The notes: generated from the sequence alone by a model not told the origin. A stretch of 64,000 nt of DNA from Vibrio methylphosphonaticus (GCF_023634655.1 NZ_JAMKMS010000003.1:278502-342501), one strand, 5' to 3'. Counted from the stretch's first letter, positions 18,501 to 27,664 are shown. Numbers and translations: made by a program.

Positions 18501-18713
18501 AATCAGAATACTTTCTTCTATTTCCTGAGCAGAAACCCCCGGATAGGACGCGCTAACTTGAATATAATTAATTTCAAAATTCGGGAACATTTGTCTCTGG
18601 ATCAGGAAGTAGCTCACCGTTCCCATGATCAGGATAAAGCCCATTAATAGATTGGCTGCGACTGAGTTTCGCGCAAATAATGCAATGATCCCTCGTTGAG
18701 CATTCTGACTCAT
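15582..18713 (-). CDS. RND-family efflux transporter, inner-membrane subunit
   Basis: 1043 residues in the AcrB layout: one N-terminal membrane helix (residues ~18-38), a large periplasmic loop starting PNFEINYIQVSASYPG, six helices around 340-500, a second periplasmic loop and six C-terminal helices. The fourth helix carries GIVVDDAIVIGESVY with the proton-relay Asp pair. These pumps trade protons for export of drugs, bile salts or other amphiphiles through an outer-membrane channel. The membrane-fusion partner lies directly upstream and overlaps by 4 bp. No TolC-type channel gene is nearby, so a shared one is likely. Sequence alone does not give the substrate. Confidence 0.9.
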   Translation of the reverse strand: MSQNAQRGIIALFARNSVAANLLMGFILIMGTVSYFLIQRQMFPNFEINYIQVSASYPGVSAQEIEESILIKVEESLKDVTEIKKAVTDAYRGGGMVTLEIDTKANLMEVLDKVKQRVDGVASFPKAMEPIKVTQIEFKQDVIGMVLSGNTSLPELKTMALQIEKELLQLGDVSLVEVSAPPDEIGIEIHPDELRTYDLTLDDVVSAIQKYSANFSAGQVRTSTGLVSIRIENQYYNGFEFRQIPVKLGANGSKVLLGDIADIKDAFTEGQHYFKYSGENGIYLTVKATKTQNMVPVAETVKRYIEAKNEVLPHGIQLHTLMDMTFYLNARLDMMLKNLLQGAVLVAILLTIFLRFRLAMWVMVGLPVCFLGAVMLMPLFDVSINIITLFAFIMVLGIVVDDAIVIGESVYSEVEKSGGGVTNVVRGAQRVATPATFGVLTTIAVFVPFLFSTGPEKAFFYGLSIVVIFCLIFSLIESKLILPAHLAHTKFTPVKESSYRARFNRRFFAFVDGPYKRTVSWCVEWRWSVVMGFIAVLVISVAMLTAGHVRMIPSPKVPSDFPMITIEMNSNASDEQTIEALLTLERIVQEVNEEIEQEYGQRAVRDMMTINTSRTKGMIIMPLVDEDIRPVDAFELSKRWREKMPTIVGLKSIVINDNVTGGEGGDEFGYLLYGPDMEVLNAAGRALISELQQQTGLYDISSSMDTGSREVQLSLKPVAYDLGLDLASIASQVGGSFYGGEAQRVLRNTEEVRVMVRYPKLTREAFSSLRYALITTPAGKKVMLGDVVNIDSKPGINQIRRENGYRTVYVYGSIDEAQIEPDQAVKNIEENVLPNIQAQYPQVVTELGGTIEEQQKQKAEQIVFFIAGMITVYMLLAIPLKSYAQPFIIMSVIPFSLTGAIWGHYFYGLDMSMMSTFGLIAAAGVVINDSLVMTDYVNQIKLRCQCAKQAVVEAGCARFRAITLTSITTFFGVLPIMFETSLQAAFVKPMAVALGFAVMYATVVTLILVPCLYVMLEDIGHLFTKLKRVYFPHKLNDDHSHSS

Positions 18714-19867
18714 TGAGCACCTCCGTCGCCGTCATCATTCACGACACGCTTAACTTGCATACCGACTTGGGGGAACTCAGGGACGGTCAGCACGAGAACA
18801 TCGCCGTTCTCAAGTCCAGAATCAATATAGAAGTTGGCCTTTTCTTCACGAAGGACGTGAACCGGCTTTGGTATCAAACGATCATCAGGGTCAACCAACC
18901 AAACTCGGTCATCGCTGACCAACTCTTGAGGAATTACATATAAATCGGCAACGGTTTTACCAAAGAAGCGCACTTCGACATAAGAACCAAACGGCAACGG
19001 AGCGGCTGCAGATTTAAGCCCATAGGGGTCTTCTACTCGAATCACCATACTCACCATACGAGTCGCGCTATCCACCACCCCCAGATCTCTCACGATCATC
19101 CCTTCTCGGGTGGCTTCGGTTCGCCCTTTAGCAATAACATTAGCTTGGGTACCAATGATATTGTGGGGTAAAAATGGCGCGTCAAAACCCGCGATCGGTA
19201 CCATGATTTCCGCGGTCTCAATATTATTGATTTCCGCCACTTGCGATCCAGCCGTAATATACTGACCCACACCAATGCTTCGCGATACAACTAGCGCATC
19301 ATAGGGCGCTTCTATTTCACAGTTGTCTAAATCTCGCTTTGCTCGCCTTAGTCCTGCTTGCGCAGATTTAACACGCGCTTCTGCGCTCAATACTTGAGGA
19401 ATTCGCAGATAAAGGTCAGAAACTTGTGTGTTGGCGATATTCTTCGCTTGTTGCTGCGCGACTTTTGCTTTTGCTCGTTCTTCAATCAAAGAAGCCTGGG
19501 ATTGTGCCAATTCTGCTTCAGCTTGTAATACCGCAGCTTCATAGTTGTCCTTCTCTATGGTAAACAAGACTTCGCCACGCTTAACGACGCCTCCAGCGAC
19601 AAAGCTAGGATGCCAGCTGACCACCTCTCCCGACACCTGTGTCGCCAATGCTGTCTGCTCTAGCGGTACCACTTCTCCAAAGCTTGAAATCAAAATCTGA
19701 TGCGGCGTAGACGTTAACACTTGAGTCTTAACGGTTGCTTTCAACTTCAGCGGTTTTTGCTGTTCAATCTCAGGTTTCGTTTTCTGAACAATCCCATACC
19801 CCACAGCAGCAATGCCAACAATAAATATCGGTACGATCCACTTCAAGCTTCGTTTAAGCATAAACAT
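18710..19867 (-). CDS. RND periplasmic adaptor (membrane-fusion) protein
   Basis: 385 residues from the ATG at 19867. An N-terminal membrane anchor (SLKWIVPIFIVGIAAVGYGI) is followed by the lipoyl half ATQVSGEVVSWHPSFVAGG, a helical hairpin rich in Ala and Gln (AEAELAQSQASLIEERAKAK) and the second lipoyl half LDNCEIEAPYDALVVSR. That is the order of HlyD/AcrA adaptors that bridge the pump to the outer-membrane channel. The open frame extends 34 codons further, but AAGGACAGGGACACGT lies before this ATG. The stop overlaps the start of the pump gene by 4 bp, so the two are translationally coupled. Confidence 0.9.
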   Translation of the reverse strand: MFMLKRSLKWIVPIFIVGIAAVGYGIVQKTKPEIEQQKPLKLKATVKTQVLTSTPHQILISSFGEVVPLEQTALATQVSGEVVSWHPSFVAGGVVKRGEVLFTIEKDNYEAAVLQAEAELAQSQASLIEERAKAKVAQQQAKNIANTQVSDLYLRIPQVLSAEARVKSAQAGLRRAKRDLDNCEIEAPYDALVVSRSIGVGQYITAGSQVAEINNIETAEIMVPIAGFDAPFLPHNIIGTQANVIAKGRTEATREGMIVRDLGVVDSATRMVSMVIRVEDPYGLKSAAAPLPFGSYVEVRFFGKTVADLYVIPQELVSDDRVWLVDPDDRLIPKPVHVLREEKANFYIDSGLENGDVLVLTVPEFPQVGMQVKRVVNDDGDGGAQ

Positions 19868-20100
19868 ACGTGTCCCTGTCCTTAAATTCCTCTTTGACCA
19901 TTGTACGTAAAAGTAACGTCGGAAACTGTAATGAATTATCACAATACGAAATCCCGCTGCCAACATCACATATTTTCATCCCGACCCATGTTCATGAATG
20001 CAATATGAATTTCCTCCTCAGCATTGATTAACCTAACCAATATTACTATGACGTCATCAACGAGATTACGACCATCAAAGCACGGAATAGGGACTAGGAT

Positions 20101-20823
20101 ATGAAACCAATCAGCATCGTCATCATCACGCTAAACGAAGAAAAACGCATTGCGAAACTGCTCAGTGATTTATCAAAGCAAACTTTTCAGCAGTTCGAAG
20201 TCATCCTTGTGGATTCAAACAGCGATGACCTCACCACTCAAGTGGCGGAAAAATTTCGACCCGCTTTGCCCTCGCTAACCGTGCACACTATGACCGAGCG
20301 AGGCGTCAGTCGAGGACGTAATACAGGGGTATCACTTGCTAAGCATGAAAGACTGCTCTTTCTTGACGCCGACGTCAGACTCGACAAACAGTTTTTACAC
20401 AAGGCAATAACCAAGCTACACAGAGAAAGGCTCGAAGTTGCTGGCGTGTATATGGGCGCTCAACAGCTCAGCCTGGCGTACAAAGCAGGCTATGGTCTAT
20501 TTAATGCGGGGCTATTTGCTACTCAATACTTCTTCCCTACCGCTGTTGGAGCATGCATTTTTTCCACTCAAAGGGCCCATAACGAAATCGGTGGATTTGA
20601 TGAAGCCATCGTCCTTTGTGAAGACTGCCACTACGCGAAAAAGGCAGCAATGACTTGGCGCTTTCGTTTTCTCCCATTGACGTTTCAATTCGACCCTCGT
20701 CGTTTAGAACAAGATGGCTTAATGACTATGGGCAGCACTTATTTAAAAGCCAACCTTCGACGCTTCCTATTTGGTGAGATGCGAAACAATGAAATGAAGT
20801 ACGAATTTGGTCATTACCAATAA
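20101..20823 (+). CDS. Family 2 glycosyltransferase
   Basis: 240 residues. The GT-A fold is plain: ISIVIITLNEEKRIAKLL at the N-terminus, VILVDSNSDDLT for nucleotide binding, RGRNTGVSLA, and the metal-binding FLDADVR with Asp89 and Asp91. ACIFSTQRAHNEIGGFDE and CEDCHYAKKA match the acceptor-side ED motif. It transfers a sugar from a nucleotide donor; the acceptor is unknown. There is no membrane helix of note. The next gene, a DedA-LssY protein in the same orientation 134 bp away, is probably co-functional at the envelope (inference). The gene is divergent from the RND adaptor. Confidence 0.8.
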   Translation: MKPISIVIITLNEEKRIAKLLSDLSKQTFQQFEVILVDSNSDDLTTQVAEKFRPALPSLTVHTMTERGVSRGRNTGVSLAKHERLLFLDADVRLDKQFLHKAITKLHRERLEVAGVYMGAQQLSLAYKAGYGLFNAGLFATQYFFPTAVGACIFSTQRAHNEIGGFDEAIVLCEDCHYAKKAAMTWRFRFLPLTFQFDPRRLEQDGLMTMGSTYLKANLRRFLFGEMRNNEMKYEFGHYQ

Positions 20824-20874
20824 CCCCCAGCACTACTTACCGTCAGCACGGCTAACCACCGGAAGAACCACATC

Positions 20875-20930
20875 GATATTAAATGATCACTCTAGTATTA
20901 AATGATCACACAGATATTAAAGAACAGCAC
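20875..20930. repeat. Imperfect 18-20-bp tandem repeat, three copies
   Basis: GATATTAAATGATCACTCTA, GTATTAAATGATCACACA and GATATTAAAGAACAGCAC follow one another in the spacer before the DedA-LssY gene. Confidence 0.7.
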
Positions 20931-20957
20931 CGGTATAAAAGGATGTAACAAGCCCAT

Positions 20958-22247
20958 ATGTTTGAAACTCTAGGTTTATTTCTAGGATCACTGCTGGATG
21001 CGACTATTGGTCCAAACTTAGTTGTCCCCGGCGAACCGTTTATGATTGCGGCAGGATATCAACTGTACAGCGGGGGATACCTTGCTGTATTCGCGGTATT
21101 ACTTGGTGGGCTATTCGGTGATCAATTAAGCTATTTCATTGGTCATCACTATGGCTTCAACACTCAAAAACGACTGTTAGCATGGCAACCTAAAGTTCGA
21201 CGACCACTGGCACGTTGTCGACTCATGATGAGCCGACATACCTTTTTACTGTTGGCCTTTTCTCGGCTACTAGGACCGATCGCTTGGGTCATGCCCTTTA
21301 TGGCAGGCGCAAACCGTATTCAATGGCGCACGTTTTCACTCTACGCCTCAATCGGCTTAATATTGGGTATTGGGCAATTTGTCATTTGGGGTTATCTCCT
21401 AGCGGCAGGCCTCAACAACATCCCACTTCTCAGTGACATTAGCGGCTTTCTATCGGAGCACAAATACTCACTTGGTATCGTGATTTTAACCCTTGTTTTA
21501 ACCTATTGTGGCTTTAAAAAACATTGGCGGTATCTTTGGGTCAAAGCCTGTGGCGTGTTTATTATTGGCATACTCTCGCTCAACTATTCCCATTTCTTTT
21601 GGTTCAGCGACGACGCAATTACTCCGCTCTCTACGTCAGATAACAGTAAAACGGTAGACCTGAATGCGCTTAGCTACAAAGTCTTTGCAGGGCGCTCATC
21701 CATTTATTCTGCTCAAGCGTTAAATATTATTTATTTGGGGGAGTCTCCTACCCCGTTGATGCAAACACTGGGCTGGATACAAAACAAAACCTTCTCTCGT
21801 AATGAGCTGGAATTTTGGGACTACGTCAATTTACTTAGACGTAAAACACCCCCGGTGTCAGATCTTAACTGGAATGGAGAACCTCAGCATTTGGCATTCC
21901 AACTACCCGGAACATTAACTAAACGCTCTCATGTCAGGTGGTGGAAAGCAGGGACTGATGCCCTAACTTCTGAGCCTATCTGGGTTGGGGCTTTAAGCTT
22001 TGATAATGGTTTGGCCATCACACCTTATAGTGGCATTGTGACGATTCTCCATCGTGTCTCGCCAGATGTCGATCGCGAGCGAGATAAGCTCAAAGATCAT
22101 GTACTAAAAAGTAATGCTCAGTGGCACGCGGAAAAGCTCCCGTTAACCGCTCCGATCGCGATTGATAACCGTCATGACTATTTCACTGATGGGGACGTTT
22201 TAGTTCTTTCACCCAGTAAAACCGTAGACGCAACAAATGCTCTCTAG
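20958..22247 (+). CDS. DedA-family membrane protein with LssY C-terminal domain
   Basis: 429 residues. The first ~210 are a DedA/VTT membrane domain: PNLVVPGEPFMIAAGYQL, GGLFGDQLSYFIGHHYGF with the conserved G-D-x2-Y, and FSRLLGPIAWVMPFMAGANR with the arginine-proline-glycine motif, plus four or more hydrophobic helices. After a helix near 200, residues ~240-429 form a soluble domain of the LssY type, with WVGALSFDNG and YFTDGDVLVLS near the end. DedA proteins move lipid carriers across the inner membrane. Fusion to LssY occurs in several proteobacteria. The ribosome site is weak, so the exact start is uncertain. Confidence 0.75.
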   Translation: MFETLGLFLGSLLDATIGPNLVVPGEPFMIAAGYQLYSGGYLAVFAVLLGGLFGDQLSYFIGHHYGFNTQKRLLAWQPKVRRPLARCRLMMSRHTFLLLAFSRLLGPIAWVMPFMAGANRIQWRTFSLYASIGLILGIGQFVIWGYLLAAGLNNIPLLSDISGFLSEHKYSLGIVILTLVLTYCGFKKHWRYLWVKACGVFIIGILSLNYSHFFWFSDDAITPLSTSDNSKTVDLNALSYKVFAGRSSIYSAQALNIIYLGESPTPLMQTLGWIQNKTFSRNELEFWDYVNLLRRKTPPVSDLNWNGEPQHLAFQLPGTLTKRSHVRWWKAGTDALTSEPIWVGALSFDNGLAITPYSGIVTILHRVSPDVDRERDKLKDHVLKSNAQWHAEKLPLTAPIAIDNRHDYFTDGDVLVLSPSKTVDATNAL

Positions 22248-22468
22248 AGCAAGTAACTGAAGCACGTTCGCTAAAAACATGCCCCCTATTTCGTGCTCCA
22301 CCTCCGCACCGAGACATGCGCCCCCCCTTTAATAGGGGGTCTCACACAACGCGTTGAAAGCTCAATTGATTGACTTAGTCATTATATTTCGGTTGGCGAG
22401 GCGCATTTTTAGATGCTCACTTTAGTAATAAAAACGGATACTTTAGGCGAGAAAAATGCTCTTAGTCA

Positions 22469-23230
22469 CTAGCTATTAAAGTACAGACACACTCGACGAC
22501 CATCCACTTCTCTAATATCAAATGGAATTTCATATATGGATTCCATGACATCTTGTTCTACAACCTCATGAACAGCGCCTGCTTTGATGACTTTGCCCTT
22601 TTTCATCGCCACTATATTATCTGAATAACACGATGCAAAGTTGATGTCATGGATCACAATCACCACCGCCTTATTAAACTCATGGGCAAGACGACGCAAG
22701 GTATGCATGATCTCAACCGAATGTTTAATATCGAGGTTGTTCAGTGGCTCATCGAGAAAAACATAATCCGTGTCTTGTGCAACCACCATCGCAATAAACG
22801 CCATTTGGCGCTGCCCGCCACTAAGCTGGTCTAGATATCGATGTTGGATGTCTTCAATACCTAAATGTCCCAATGCTTGATCAATAATGTCATCGTCAAT
22901 CTGAGTCAGTCTTCCTTGCGAGTGTGGAAAGCGACCGAATGAAACCAGCTCTCGGATCGTAAAACGCATGTTGATGTTGTTTGACTGTCGCAATACCGCT
23001 AAATGCTTAGCTAACTCTTTGGTTTCCCATTCTGCCAGCAACTTATCGCCGATTAAGACCTCGCCGGCATCACTTTGAGTTAAGCGGCTAGCCATCGATA
23101 ATAACGTGCTTTTTCCTGCACCATTTGGCCCGATAATGGATGTGACTTCACCTTTGGGAAACAGAGCGTCTGCATCTTCAACCACAAACGTCTTACCGTA
23201 TTTTTTACTCAGCCCAGTTAACTTAATCAC
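22469..23230 (-). CDS. vctC: Iron-siderophore ABC transporter, ATPase subunit (VctC-like)
   Basis: 253 residues with all ABC motifs: Walker A GPNGAGKST at 34-42, signature LSGGQRQMAFIAMVVAQDTD near 139, Walker B YVFLDEPLNNLD and the switch histidine in VIVIHDINFA. Length and order fit FecE/FepC-type ATPases of iron importers. It is the last gene of a four-gene unit (binding protein, two permeases, ATPase) that matches the VctPDGC catechol-siderophore importer of Vibrio cholerae. The symbol rests on gene order and similarity as I remember it. It would power uptake of enterobactin- or vibriobactin-type complexes from the periplasm. Confidence 0.75.
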   Translation of the reverse strand: MIKLTGLSKKYGKTFVVEDADALFPKGEVTSIIGPNGAGKSTLLSMASRLTQSDAGEVLIGDKLLAEWETKELAKHLAVLRQSNNINMRFTIRELVSFGRFPHSQGRLTQIDDDIIDQALGHLGIEDIQHRYLDQLSGGQRQMAFIAMVVAQDTDYVFLDEPLNNLDIKHSVEIMHTLRRLAHEFNKAVVIVIHDINFASCYSDNIVAMKKGKVIKAGAVHEVVEQDVMESIYEIPFDIREVDGRRVCLYFNS

Positions 23231-23240
23231 TCTAGTACCT

Positions 23241-24191
23241 TTAGTTAATTCGATTTCTTAACAACAAAAACAAGAAGTAAGAACCACCAACAAGATTGAT
23301 GATCACACTGATTGTGGTTTGAAATACCAACACTTTTTCGACAAACCATTGCCCTGTTACCAGCAAAAATATCGCTAACAAACTACTCGCCACTATCAAA
23401 AATCGATGCTGGTATTTATTGAACATTTCACGCGTTAGACTGACGGTTATGAGTCCAAAAAATAGTACTGGGCCAACCAATGCGGTTGAGATGGCAATCA
23501 TCACAGTGATCAGCATCATCATTCGTTGCGTGAGCTGCTTAGTATTCACACCTAAGCTCGTTGCATTATCAACGCCCAACCACAACACATCGAGTTTTGG
23601 AGCGTAATACCACAAAAGAGCCAAACACAGACCCAATGGGATTAAACTCCAATAGACTAACGTTGCGTTGATGTTATTAAAGCTAGCAAACATGGAATTT
23701 TGAATGGTGGCAAACTCGTTAGGGTCTACAAGCATTGTTAAAAAGCCAGTCACGCTACTAAATAAGCTTCCACAAACAATACCAATCAGTAATAGCGTAA
23801 ATACATTGTTATTTTGTCGCTTAAAGTAAAAATGAAACAACAATAAACTAAAGAAGACCATAATGATCGTCGACAATAAGAAGTTGCTCATCGCATGGAT
23901 AACCCAAAAGCTGCTGCTCCCTAATATCACGACCATAAGTACCTGAATCATGAGATAGAGGCTATCAAAACCCAAAATAGATGGCGTTAAGATACGGTTA
24001 TTAGTAATCGTCTGAAAGACCAATGATGACGCTGAAATCGCCACGGCTGCCAAAACTATTGCCAGTATCTTTGGCGTCCGACGAGATAAAAAGAACTGAT
24101 AATTATCTGCGGTTAAGCCTTGGCCAATAAACCATGCAATGATGGCGATACACCCCGCCACCAACAAAGTCACTTTATAAGAATCACGCAT
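23241..24191 (-). CDS. vctG: Iron-siderophore ABC transporter permease (VctG-like)
   Basis: 316 residues, about nine to ten membrane helices, of the FecCD permease family. Family landmarks are present: SRRTPKILAIVLAAVAISAS near the start, ILTPSILGFDSLYLM, and GPVLFFGLITVSLTRE, which is the cytoplasmic loop that contacts the ATPase. Its start overlaps the end of the upstream permease gene by 8 bp, and 10 bp separate it from the ATPase gene, so the three are translated as a unit. With the partner permease it would form the heterodimeric channel for ferric catecholates. Confidence 0.8.
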   Translation of the reverse strand: MRDSYKVTLLVAGCIAIIAWFIGQGLTADNYQFFLSRRTPKILAIVLAAVAISASSLVFQTITNNRILTPSILGFDSLYLMIQVLMVVILGSSSFWVIHAMSNFLLSTIIMVFFSLLLFHFYFKRQNNNVFTLLLIGIVCGSLFSSVTGFLTMLVDPNEFATIQNSMFASFNNINATLVYWSLIPLGLCLALLWYYAPKLDVLWLGVDNATSLGVNTKQLTQRMMMLITVMIAISTALVGPVLFFGLITVSLTREMFNKYQHRFLIVASSLLAIFLLVTGQWFVEKVLVFQTTISVIINLVGGSYFLFLLLRNRIN

Positions 24192-25143
24192 GGGCTTTAT
24201 CTCTTAACACCAAATAAATAAACACGGCACCACCAAAAATACTGATGATCATTGAGATAGGCATTTCGTACGGGAATATGATCAGGCGGCCTAAAATGTC
24301 AGATGACAATACCAGTACGACGCCCCAATACGCAGTCCACGGTAAGATTTTCTTCATATTGTCACCCATAAACAGCGACACAATGTTGGGTACAATCAAC
24401 CCTAAGAATGGGATAACGCCGACGATCATCACCACAGTAGAAGCACTCACAGCGACTAGAATCACTCCAAGAAAGACGATTTTTTGATAATCCAGCCCAA
24501 TGTTCTTAGCAAAACTCTCGCCAATACTTGCGGCACTAAACTGACTGGCGTAGTAGTAGGCCAATAGACATGCGGGAATGGCTAAGTACAAGATTTCGTA
24601 GCCGCCTTGCAACACACTGGCAAAGTTGGCGACCGTCCAAGAGGACATCGTTTGAACCAAGTCATGTTGGTAGGCAATAAACGTGGTCAATGCAGACACC
24701 ACATTGCCGTACATGATGCCAATGAGTGGCACAAGGACGGCGTTCTTAAACTGTAACCTTTGCAAAAACCTTACGAAAAGTAATGTCCCAGCAACAGAAA
24801 AAGCAAAGATCACGCTTAGGTGGACCCACTGAGAGGCGCCGCCAAGGAAAATCAAACCCAGAACATACCCTAAGAGCGCACAATCAATCGTGCCTGTGGT
24901 TGAAGGCGAGGCGAATCTGTTTTGCACAATCTGCTGCATGATAAGACCAGCAACACTTAGCCCTGCCCCCGCTAACATAATAGCGATTAAACGCGGGATC
25001 CGACTCACTACATAGATGGAATAGGCGTGCTCGTCGCCACGAAATACATCCGCGAGCGAAACATTGGCCGCGCCAATTAGCAGTGATGACACCGCAAGAG
25101 CACCTAGTAATATTAGGGCGAAGAGATACTTATGAATGGCCAT
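24184..25143 (-). CDS. vctD: Iron-siderophore ABC transporter permease (VctD-like)
   Basis: 319 residues of the FecCD/BtuC permease family with nine or more membrane helices. SRIPRLIAIMLAGAGLSVAG is the conserved N-terminal segment, NRFASPSTTGTIDCALLGY the next, and GVIPFLGLIVPNIVSLFMGD the ATPase-coupling loop. It precedes the second permease with an 8-bp overlap. A 123-bp spacer with a GC hairpin separates it from the binding-protein gene upstream, so this permease and the genes after it are probably made in smaller amounts than the binding protein. Confidence 0.8.
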   Translation of the reverse strand: MAIHKYLFALILLGALAVSSLLIGAANVSLADVFRGDEHAYSIYVVSRIPRLIAIMLAGAGLSVAGLIMQQIVQNRFASPSTTGTIDCALLGYVLGLIFLGGASQWVHLSVIFAFSVAGTLLFVRFLQRLQFKNAVLVPLIGIMYGNVVSALTTFIAYQHDLVQTMSSWTVANFASVLQGGYEILYLAIPACLLAYYYASQFSAASIGESFAKNIGLDYQKIVFLGVILVAVSASTVVMIVGVIPFLGLIVPNIVSLFMGDNMKKILPWTAYWGVVLVLSSDILGRLIIFPYEMPISMIISIFGGAVFIYLVLRDKAHA

Positions 25144-25219
25144 GAAACAACATTAGACTCAGAAAATTAGATGAAACTCAGAAAGCTATATGGCTTAAAT
25201 GCCATTTCATTGTCGGTAG

Positions 25220-25239
25220 AGCGAGTCAAAAGACTCGCT
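25220..25239 (-). terminator. Hairpin between binding-protein and permease genes
   Basis: AGCGAGTC (25220-25227) pairs with GACTCGCT (25232-25239) around a 4-base loop. There is no U-tract, so it is more likely a 3' RNA stabiliser or partial terminator than a full stop. Confidence 0.5.
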
Positions 25240-25266
25240 GCTCGTGCTATTTGAGAAGGTGAATGA

Positions 25267-26184
25267 TTATAGTGCGCTCGTAATATCCGAGATCATGGTC
25301 TGAGTTGCCGTCACACCACCACCAGAAATGTACCAAGCATTAGGATCAAGTAAGACCACCTTGTTCGATTGTGCGGCTGGCGTAGAGTTAACGAGAGGGT
25401 TGTTAAACATCTCTTGCGCTTTCCCAGCACTTCGACCAATCGCTTGCTCTCTATCTAGAATAAAAATCACTTCCGGTTTCGCGTCAGAGATGTATTCAAA
25501 AGAAATTAAATTGCCATGAGACCCTTCAACTGGCGCAATATTTTGACTGGTTGATTCTGCAAAATTAAAATCGTCAAAAATAATAGAGAATCGGCTACCT
25601 TTGTTAAACATGGCGACGTTATTGCCATTATTCATCACCATTAAGGCATTTAACTGCCCTTCCTTGACTTGGTCAGCAGCGGCGGTGAGCTGTGCTTGTG
25701 TCTCTTCGATCAGCGTTTCCACTTCCTGTTCTTTATCGAATAATTGACCAAGCATACGCCAGTTGGCCTGAGTATCTTGCCAATATTGACCATTATCCAC
25801 GTGAAACATCACCGTCGGAGCAATTTGGTTCAACTCATCGTAGACTCTCAACATGCGGTTTTCAGCAATAATCACATCTGGTTTCAAGGTATAAATGGTT
25901 TCAAAATCAGGTTCGCTCACCGAGCCAGTATTGGTGGTAGACGTTTTATACTGAGTGAGATAAGGCGGTAATAGCGCGTGCGGAGCCCCGACAGGTTGAA
26001 CACCAATACGATCTAATACATCCAAGCTACCATTCCCCAACACCACTACTCGCTTTGGTGTTTCTTTGAACTCTGCGCTTCCTTTGTAGTGATCAACAGT
26101 AACGGCGAAGGCGCTAGTGACAAACATTGAACACGCGGCAGCTGCAATAGTTGCACGCTTGATAAAGCTAAAAACCTGATTCAT
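25267..26184 (-). CDS. vctP: Iron-siderophore periplasmic binding protein (VctP-like)
   Basis: 305 residues from the ATG at 26184. A signal peptide (MNQVFSFIKRA, hydrophobic core, cleavage near SAFA-V, residue 27) leads into a type III binding protein: FKETPKRVVVLGNGSLDVLD, then LKPDVIIAENR, and EYISDAKPEVIFILDRE in the second lobe. These proteins capture ferric siderophores in the periplasm for the FecCD-type permeases encoded next. An upstream stretch of the frame looks like non-coding leader, and an AGGGTG lies before the chosen ATG. A Fur-like box at 26248-26266 fits iron control. The catechol specificity is assumed from the VctPDGC match. Confidence 0.75.
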   Translation of the reverse strand: MNQVFSFIKRATIAAAACSMFVTSAFAVTVDHYKGSAEFKETPKRVVVLGNGSLDVLDRIGVQPVGAPHALLPPYLTQYKTSTTNTGSVSEPDFETIYTLKPDVIIAENRMLRVYDELNQIAPTVMFHVDNGQYWQDTQANWRMLGQLFDKEQEVETLIEETQAQLTAAADQVKEGQLNALMVMNNGNNVAMFNKGSRFSIIFDDFNFAESTSQNIAPVEGSHGNLISFEYISDAKPEVIFILDREQAIGRSAGKAQEMFNNPLVNSTPAAQSNKVVLLDPNAWYISGGGVTATQTMISDITSAL

Positions 26185-26247
26185 CCCGTAACACCCTATA
26201 TATCTTGTGGTTATATTAAACAAGCTCATTATCACCTCAACATAAAT

Positions 26248-26266
26248 AGGAATCAATATCATTCTT
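26248..26266 (-). promoter_or_regulatory. Fur-like box upstream of the iron importer
   Basis: Read on the minus strand, AAGAATGATATTGATTCCT matches 12 of 19 positions of the Fur consensus GATAATGATAATCATTATC. It sits about 64 bases before the vctP start, a normal distance for an iron-repressed promoter. Confidence 0.5.
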
Positions 26267-26463
26267 ATGATTAATTGCGTTTTTATTGTCATTGATCATA
26301 TTTACGTTTTTCGGCTCATTGTCAGGTTTTACCAACAAATCCTCACCCAATGATATATATATGCTCAATATTTATTCTAATTTCCAACTATCCCTTCCCA
26401 AAACTTGAGAAGACACCAATAGGTGTTACATTCACTTACATAATATAAATGTATAGGTCGCTT

Positions 26464-27378
26464 ATGGCAGGTTTAAGTCTTCTCACTCTTCTTGACGATA
26501 TCACTGCAGTGCTGGATGACGTCGCATTGTTATCAAAGGTTGCCGCCAAAAAGACCGCTGGTGTTCTGGGTGATGATTTGGCACTCAATGCTCATCAGGT
26601 GTCTGGTGTGACAGCAGAGCGAGAAATACCGGTGGTCTGGGCTGTCGCTAAAGGCTCCTTCAAAAACAAATGCATATTGGTCCCTGCTGCACTCATCATT
26701 AGCTTTATCGCGCCTTGGTTAATCAATCCATTGCTGCTAATAGGTGGTCTATTTCTCTGCTACGAGGGGGCAGAAAAGATCATCGAAAAACTTTTTCATA
26801 GCAAACACGACCATTTAGAAGACGTTCCCTCTCTCAACAATGAATCGATAGAAGAATACGAGCAAAAGAAAATCGCTGGCGCCATCCGTACCGACTTCAT
26901 CCTATCAGCTGAGATCATTGTCATTGCATTAGGTACGGTTCAAGGGCAGTCAACAACCGTACAAATTTTGGTGGTGTCATTAATCGCAGTGTTAATGACC
27001 ATCTTCGTTTATGGCTTGGTTGCGGGCATCGTAAAGCTTGATGACTTGGGTTTCTACTTAGATAGAAAAGGACAAGGAAAAGGGGTGCTATCTTGGTTTG
27101 GACGAGGCTTAATTGCTTTTGCCCCTAGACTAATGAGAGTCCTAACCATTGTTGGCACCGCCGCCATGTTTTTAGTCGGTGGGGGAATCGTCGTGCATAA
27201 CGTTCCGGCCGTGCATCACTTAATAGAACCCATTATTATGGACCTACCTAACATCTCACTTGCCAAAGCGGCGGTTCCAGTGCTGCTCAATGGTGCAATC
27301 GGAGTGGTCTCAGGAATACTCGTGGTGATCGTTATGGAAGTCGCCTCGAAAATTCGTACTGCGATGTCCTCATCATAA
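26464..27378 (+). CDS. YedI-like DUF808 inner-membrane protein
   Basis: 304 residues, close to E. coli YedI in length. DUF808 landmarks are seen: GLSLLTLLDDITAVLDDVAL at the N-terminus, KTAGVLGDDLALNA, and FLCYEGAEKIIEKLFH. About six hydrophobic segments are predicted, including ILVPAALIISFIAPWL and TVQILVVSLIAVLMTIFVYG. The function is not established. The frame opens five codons earlier, but AGGTCGCTT precedes the ATG at 26464. It stands alone between the iron importer (divergent) and a second RND operon, with a 286-bp gene-free spacer behind it. Confidence 0.85.
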   Translation: MAGLSLLTLLDDITAVLDDVALLSKVAAKKTAGVLGDDLALNAHQVSGVTAEREIPVVWAVAKGSFKNKCILVPAALIISFIAPWLINPLLLIGGLFLCYEGAEKIIEKLFHSKHDHLEDVPSLNNESIEEYEQKKIAGAIRTDFILSAEIIVIALGTVQGQSTTVQILVVSLIAVLMTIFVYGLVAGIVKLDDLGFYLDRKGQGKGVLSWFGRGLIAFAPRLMRVLTIVGTAAMFLVGGGIVVHNVPAVHHLIEPIIMDLPNISLAKAAVPVLLNGAIGVVSGILVVIVMEVASKIRTAMSSS

Positions 27379-27664
27379 TTACCTTTCTGGTAGATATGAT
27401 GACATCGCTATCGTCAAGCACAAAACCATACTCAGACGCTTAGCCAAGTTCGCAGGTTTAAATCCCTCAAAAACATGACGAACGGTCGCCTTAATCAGGA
27501 CCTTTCGCGGAGCCATTGCGCCCGCTCCCCCTTGATAAACAACGGAATTACACAAGAAAAAGTTGAATATGCGACATCCAGTCACAAAACCAACCTTTGT
27601 TGCCTAGACACAAAACCACCTGTTGCATAATGTTATAAAACATCGTCATTGTTAGGGGTTATGA

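Noticed and set aside
27379..27585. 68-residue minus-strand ORF between YedI-like and RND genes
   Set aside because: No ribosome site, no family pattern; probably chance in the spacer.
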